Of a stretch of 64,000 bases of DNA, positions 58,698 through 64,000 are shown in pieces (the stretch's first letter is position 1; each line of letters opens with the position of its first letter). The notes under the pieces are model-generated. The model did no database searches, had not been told where the DNA came from, and saw nothing but the letters and a program-made list of their open reading frames with translations. Origin of the DNA: Ceriagrion tenellum (taxonomy: Eukaryota; Arthropoda; Insecta; Odonata; Coenagrionidae); contig OY720633.1 of the NCBI GenBank assembly GCA_963169105.1, positions 158,239,780 to 158,303,779 of the forward strand, read 5' to 3'. A program made the position numbers and the translations under genes.

Positions 58698-61600
58698 TAA
58701 TTCATGCATATGCTTATTTACCTATGTCTCTATCTGGAGACTAGAGTGAGAGGCGCTGGCACGTCCAGTTTTATCTACAAATAAAATAAAACAAGGAAAA
58801 CAACTTCGCGGCGGAAAAAAGGAGCTCGGCCAAGTCGGTGACACGGTAGTATAGGGAGACAAAACCGCAAGGCATATCTGCAGGTGAACGGAAGAACTAA
58901 AAAAACCGAGTGCAAAAGCGCGTAAATCGTAACCAAAGCTTGCTGAAAGATTCGAATGAAACGAACTAATGCAAAAAGGATGTTAAAAAAAGCAAAACGA
59001 TGTACACGCTAGCTAAAGTCCAGGCGAAAGGAACGAAGAAGAACACCTCCAAAAACTCAATGTTGGATGTTTGCGACTCAGACGTCTTGCTTTGCGTGGG
59101 AAGCGAAGGCTATTGATACACGGCGTCTTGAAAATTGTCTGAAATTAAATAAGGAGGAGGTGAGGAGAATCGAGGCGAGATTAGGACGGATAAAAAAAGT
59201 CACAAGACTTGAGAACATGGGAACTAAACATCGAGACTCCTCAGGGCGGGGTTCCCATGAGTTCTCGATGTCAAAAAATCAAGGGTCGACTTTTCAAAGA
59301 GATTCCTTTTTTCGTCTCACATCACATACGAGTTGTCAGAAACATTTATCAAGCGGATGGAGAACGAAAAGAAAAGCCTTCGACTAACTCTTGCCTCTTG
59401 TCTCACTACGAAATGCTTTCTCCGATTCTCCACACCCCCTCGGGGTCAATCATCTGAACTCTTAACAAATTAAAGGCGTACGAAGCAATCAATTACACCA
59501 CAAACGTTTCCGTGACAGGAGTCCATATGCATTTTTTCTAAGGGTCAAAAGCGTTGCGGAATCGATCAGAAGTGGGACAAAAGTAAAACGAAACATTCAT
59601 TTTCCAATTTTTTGTACCGAGTCAGGAAAAAATAAGTAACCAGTCCACCTGACCATAATACAGTAATCCATAACTCGTATTAATATTAAAGGTGTGCTGA
59701 AATGGCAGGTATGTTTCGGTCAAGACTTAACGGGCAGCGACGTCGATAAAAAGATGCAAACTAATGCTACAAAAAATGAGATAGGGAATTTAAGAACCAT
59801 AAATAAATTATAAATTAAATAGTTATTTATAAGCACAATCCGCGGCCTATTTCACGTGTTTAATCATTGGACATAGCCATGGTAAAAAGAGAGGAAAAAA
59901 TTTGATGAATTGGATGCTAAACAGTCCGGTTCTCGCCGGGTAACTTGTTCCCCAATATTGCTAAAAAAAAACGTGGGTAATTCTCATTCGTAAGCCCCGG
60001 GAAAGCCAAGTACAAATTGATATTACAATGCTCCATAAGTTGATATAAAAGTTCGAGCAAAAAGAACCAGAAAGATGAATCAATTTACTGAACGAGGGAG
60101 TGTATTGTCAAATACCTATTCGGATGCAAGTATGAAAAAATTACGCAAATCTAGAACTCTTATTCGTATCTCACACAATTCGAATAATGATTCTAAAAAA
60201 GGATGAAATTACATTTATAACAGAAGACACTACTAAATCATACAACTTCCATCTAATCATTGTAAATTACTAGACACTGCAAGGACACACCACTCCAAAC
60301 GGGAGATTGATTAACGAGGCATTTTTATAGGCAAAGGACCCACAATTTAAGTGAAAGAGACAAGATTTTAAAGGGAGTTCATTAGAGCGACTCTAAATTA
60401 CCAGAGAACATAAAAAATGAGCCCTTCTTTATACCTATGCTAATAAATTCTGAAACTAAACAACTTAATGGCATTAAAGTAAAACTGACATGGTGATTCC
60501 TAGTCGTAACTCGTAACACGTGATGGGGACGTTCATGGCAGAAGTTAATCGGGAATAAAAGTAACTTACCACTCGATTATTCACCTTACACTTATCAATT
60601 TGCTACAAAAGGATCTTTAAATATCTCACTTCGAGATAGGTAATTGAGAATCGCGTCTGGTGAGGAAGTGCCCATGGAACGCAATGGCTTACTGAAAAAG
60701 AGTCTTCGTCCAGGACCACACCATTAAAGATCCACTTAAACCTGTTTAATTCAAGGCAGATCGGTGACAGCATTACCTTACGATAAGCATATGTCCAGGG
60801 GACCGGGGCCTAGAAGTGATGGAGTTAATTTAGTCGTACTCACCCGAAAGGAAAAAACGTTTCTTTTGTACGCTGTATAAACGTATAACACAGTTATCAA
60901 CAGTCGATTCGCTCTAATTGCCTTCCGAGATCGTACAAGACTCCTTTTAAGACGGGACACCAGCTGAAGTGTTGTCCCTCAGCGTGCATGTGCGACGGTA
61001 TTTTTTTCCCATCGGTGCGACACTAATGCGAACGGGAAACATTTCAAACGAGGATAGATAACTAGGGAAACGAGACTAATGGTCGAGGGAAAGGGACCCC
61101 TGTTACGTTCTTCGGGTTTTAAAATGGTTTTCAAGGGACTATCATCCAAACACGGGACAACATCGCGGGAAGAGGTCCATTTCATGTGCTCCATTCATTC
61201 CGTTCGGTGATTAATAGGTCAAGTCTCTTTTGTCTCGGTCCTCCTCCTCCGCCTCTCCTCGGAGCGCTCGGACACGCTGAATGTTAGCAGACTGCCGTCG
61301 GGGGAATTACAAGCGAGAGAGCAAGGGAGCGGAGGAGGGCTCTTGCGGGCAAAACAAATCACGGCTCCACTTGGGGGCGCACTGTACTCTCGCTACAAAC
61401 TCCGAGATCTCTTCGCGATACATGCTCTTGAGGCAAGAAAGTCACGGAGTCTCCACGCTCCACAACGGCCAACGCATTACCGGTGGCGCTGAATGGAACA
61501 CCAGAGGCAAAACGGCGAACAAACTTTCCGAGAGCAAGTCAGACATTTTATTGTATTCGTAATAATTATTTTAGGATACAATAAATGGGCGGTGAAGGAA

Positions 61601-61942
61601 CGATATCATGGAACTGCAAGTTCTCAAGTCCTCATTCACGCATCGAAAAGGCGACAAAAAGGACGCAAGCCGCTTGGTAGCAATGGGATCAACTTGTTTT
61701 AGAACTTGGTCGTAAGTTTTGTATTCCCATATGGAGACCCTCCCTTCAAATTTACTAACCCCCTTGCGCGCCACGCAAAACATTTCATGTTACGAAAACT
61801 AGCTAATGATGCTAAGGGGAAAATAAAACGATGCCATTTATAATAAGAACAAATATTTATTCTATCTATAATACTCAATAAATGAAATGCTGCTCGAGTG
61901 TGAAGCTAATCGATTCCAAAAATTACTATTTTTATATGACAA
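58698..61942. other. no feature recognised
   Basis: AT-rich unique DNA with a GC-richer patch at 61200-61400. Frames up to 106 codons are motif-free. Confidence 0.5.
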
Positions 61943-61980
61943 GGGTTATTTTATTCTAAGGTAGAGGAATAAAATAACCC
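61943..61980. repeat. perfect 13-bp inverted repeat
   Basis: GGGTTATTTTATT (61943-61955) and AATAAAATAACCC (61968-61980) are exact reverse complements around 12 bases. The right arm directly abuts the 5' end of the next SINE, which suggests a link to its insertion or to an older small element. Confidence 0.9.
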
Positions 61981-62145
61981 GGCCCCGGAGGCGGCGCGGT
62001 AAAGTCCTCGCCTGCTAACCCGAGGGTCACGAGTTCCAATCCCGCCTGGGTAGATTATTCACTGCCCAGGACATGGGTGTTTGTGTTCGTCAAATGAGTT
62101 AATTGTAAGCGAGGACTGCAAAGTCCTAAATTCGCTCTCAGTAAA
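61981..62145 (+). mobile_element. tRNA-Ser-like SINE
   Basis: The tRNA-derived head (about 61990-62048) has an A-box-like GCGCGGTAAAGTCC, an anticodon arm CTCG...CGAG enclosing CTGCTAA (anticodon GCT, as in serine tRNAs), and GAGTTCCAATCC (62031-62042), one base from a canonical B box. The body has CCTGGG/CCCAGG arms (62045-62070), a GGACATGGGTGTTTGTGTTC segment of the kind seen in arthropod SINEs, and an AGGACT/AGTCCT hairpin (62112-62127). No clear target-site duplication or A-rich tail was found, so the 3' limit is approximate. It differs from the SINE at 35.7 kb in both head and body. Confidence 0.75.
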
Positions 62146-62296
62146 GACACCTTATAAAGACATGCAGTGGCTGGAACAAACTAGTCTGTAAAACTGAATC
62201 AGGATGAAACAAGAAAGGTCGATTTCTGAAACACCAGTGTGCTCTATTAAGTATATCTTTAATGGTTTGCGAGCTAACTTTGTGGAAATAAGAGTT

Positions 62297-62412
62297 CATA
62301 TTGAGATGAAATAAGAACACTTTGTATAATCCACACAAAACAAAAATGGTATGAGCCCGACCAGTTTCAACAATTTCGTGTCATTCTCGAGGGACTATAT
62401 CATCTCAATATG
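62297..62412 (-). mobile_element. Penelope-like terminal-repeat relic
   Basis: On the minus strand GAAACTGGTCG (62368-62358) is identical to the hammerhead 3' core at 57310-57320. It is followed by an AT-rich tail with TACAAAGTG and TTATTTCATCTCAA, the same order of elements as the 57.2 kb arms (GAAACTGGTCG, AT-rich spacer, TACAAAGT, ATTTCA). The unit lies between inverted CATATTGAGATGA (62297-62309) and TCATCTCAATATG (62400-62412). The upstream core reads CTCGAGAATGACACG instead of CTGATGA, so a working hammerhead is unlikely. Confidence 0.45.
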
Positions 62413-64000
62413 CTCTTTTGAGTCTTTAAGGAGAATTTTGCATTATAGAGAGATTAACGTAAAAACTACCGTAGCAAACAAGTTGTATTTCCCGCCGTTT
62501 GGCTCACTCATTTTGAAATGTATTTCATTTAAATAAATAAAAACAACAATTCAGAATGTTTTCTAGAATCTAAGCCGCCATGCATTTCACGAAAATAATG
62601 CAAATAATTCAACTCATCCCCGTAATACTGCATCTAGAAGTACATCTGACCAAGGCATACCGGGAAAAATTGTCATGATAACCGTATATCATACAAAACA
62701 AGCGTAAGTTGTACACTTAATTCTGACTAATGGCCCGATACATTCGGCGGACAGGTCACGGCGGCGAAACACGTAAAGAGCGGAGGGAAGCGGGAGGTAG
62801 TTGGCGGGGCCGCGAGGGCGTGACAGAATATTCCGCCCTTCTGAAGAAATTAAAATGTCACGCTCGCTAGTGCTCTTTAACGCCCAGGTAGTAATTAATT
62901 TGATAGTTGGCATGGAAAGAGGCCAGAAAACGAGCCTTTGAAAATAAAAGGCTTCCCATGCCGTCATAAATTATCGGATACGAATTCCGCTGAATTAAGT
63001 ACTAAGAGTTCCATTAGCAAAATCTCGGAGAATCTAGGCAACAGCAATTTGCTTTTTTCCCCAACAACTCTAACGTCGGCGCATTAGTTGTTTGGCATCA
63101 ATCCCTAAACCTCCTCGATGAAGTGTACTTCCCATGGGATCCTCAAAAACTCCACCGAGTGATATTCGAAGAAAAAAGGAACCGTCAACGAAAACTCTCT
63201 CATCAATCTAAAATTAATTCATCTTAAGCCTGGAAAAAAATTCGAAACAGTGAGTGGGGAGAGTGACAAGGGGAGAGTGGAGAGAGACTTGGCTTTCACT
63301 CGGTAAGAATTTGATGGGTTGAAAGTTCCATTTGGGTCGAGATAAATCGGGAATGATAAATTTAAGAAGTTGCTGCGAGGAGACTCGGGAGACATTTCAA
63401 CCAACCATCCTCACCCACCCTCCCACGTCACAAACTTCTAACGACGACCACGTCGCTCAAAAGAGTGTGTGGCGCAAGGGAAGATGAAGAGACGCATGAC
63501 GCCCGAGCCTTATCTCTCGCACATGCAGAAGGGAATCCCGCAATCTGCACTCGCCGACCCGAAACAATGTCGGGAGTGTGTGAGGAAAAAACTGCGCACG
63601 CCACAGCGTCCACCAAGCCTGATTATCTGTAAATAAATTATTCAGTTCCCTTTGCATATCTCGGTTTTTGAATTTTTTTGCTTCTCTCCGCGGAGAGCGT
63701 TCCTTAGACACCGCGGTCAGCGAGGGAGTCTGTAAAAAAAATAAAATGGAAAGATGGGAAAGCGAATTAAAGCGGAGTCGCCGGCGGGAACGCGAGCAGA
63801 AATATTGCGCGAGCACAAAAAAGAGAGAAAGAGAGAGGAGGATGAGAGATTGAAGAAGGGGAGATGGGAAAGACATTCCTCCCCGCGAGCATTCTTGGAT
63901 AAACGGTTCAAAGGACGGAACAGGAAATTTTTATGCGGAGGTATTTATAAACACGGGAAGTCGGTGGGTGTGCGGCTCTCGGGTCGTGTGCCCGCGTTAT
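62413..64000. other. no feature recognised to window end
   Basis: AT-rich to 63000, then mixed with purine-rich stretches (63240-63290, 63750-63870). A 139-codon minus-strand frame at 63457-63876 is low-complexity and motif-free. Confidence 0.5.

Noticed and set aside
1..64000. CRISPR arrays, bacterial operons, riboswitches and prophage genes
   Set aside because: No regularly spaced repeats, no dense gene arrangement and no ribosome-binding-site pattern; the repeat content is that of an animal nuclear genome.

Overview
The window looks like non-coding nuclear DNA of an animal, most likely an arthropod. This is inferred from the repeat families: a Penelope-like GIY-YIG endonuclease fragment, 5'-truncated LINE reverse-transcriptase tails and tRNA-derived SINEs. 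There is no bacterial gene density and no ribosome-binding-site or operon pattern. I found no full-length host protein gene. The open frames present (mostly 60-190 codons) are about what chance gives in this much DNA; the longest lie in simple-sequence tracts and resemble no family I know.

Layout. 0-9 kb: mostly unremarkable, with one possible TATA+Inr promoter followed by a short GC-rich open frame (2.8-3.1 kb) and purine/pyrimidine-biased tracts. 9.2-10.1 kb: a 5'-truncated LINE tail on the minus strand, bracketed by a 111-bp direct repeat. 15.2-15.6 kb and 22.5-22.85 kb: two more LINE C-terminal relics of different families; a weaker one lies at 21.3 kb. 29.97-30.37 kb: a 37-bp direct repeat around a 322-bp segment. 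35.5-37.0 kb: the densest repeat cluster, with a compact tRNA-like SINE whose 3' body is duplicated, then a Penelope-like (PLE) fragment inside a duplicated block of about 200 bp. 37.6-38.6, 49.9-50.6 and 54.5-55.4 kb: strongly strand-asymmetric low-complexity DNA with poly-G tracts. 57.2-57.37 kb: a 67-bp near-perfect inverted repeat carrying a hammerhead-ribozyme-like core. 61.9-62.4 kb: a perfect 13-bp hairpin, a tRNA-Ser-like SINE, and a second relic with the same GAAACTGGTCG motif.

The most interesting signal is the 57.2 kb inverted repeat. Its loop and right arm carry CTGATGA (twice), a short stem, then GAAAC-TG-GTC. This is the layout of the minimal hammerhead ribozymes known from PLE terminal repeats. 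A related terminal relic at 62.3 kb and a PLE endonuclease fragment at 36.5 kb support the view that PLEs have been active in this genome.

A second oddity is composition. I count thirteen G or C homopolymers of at least 10 bases but only two A or T runs of that length, in sequence that is AT-rich overall.
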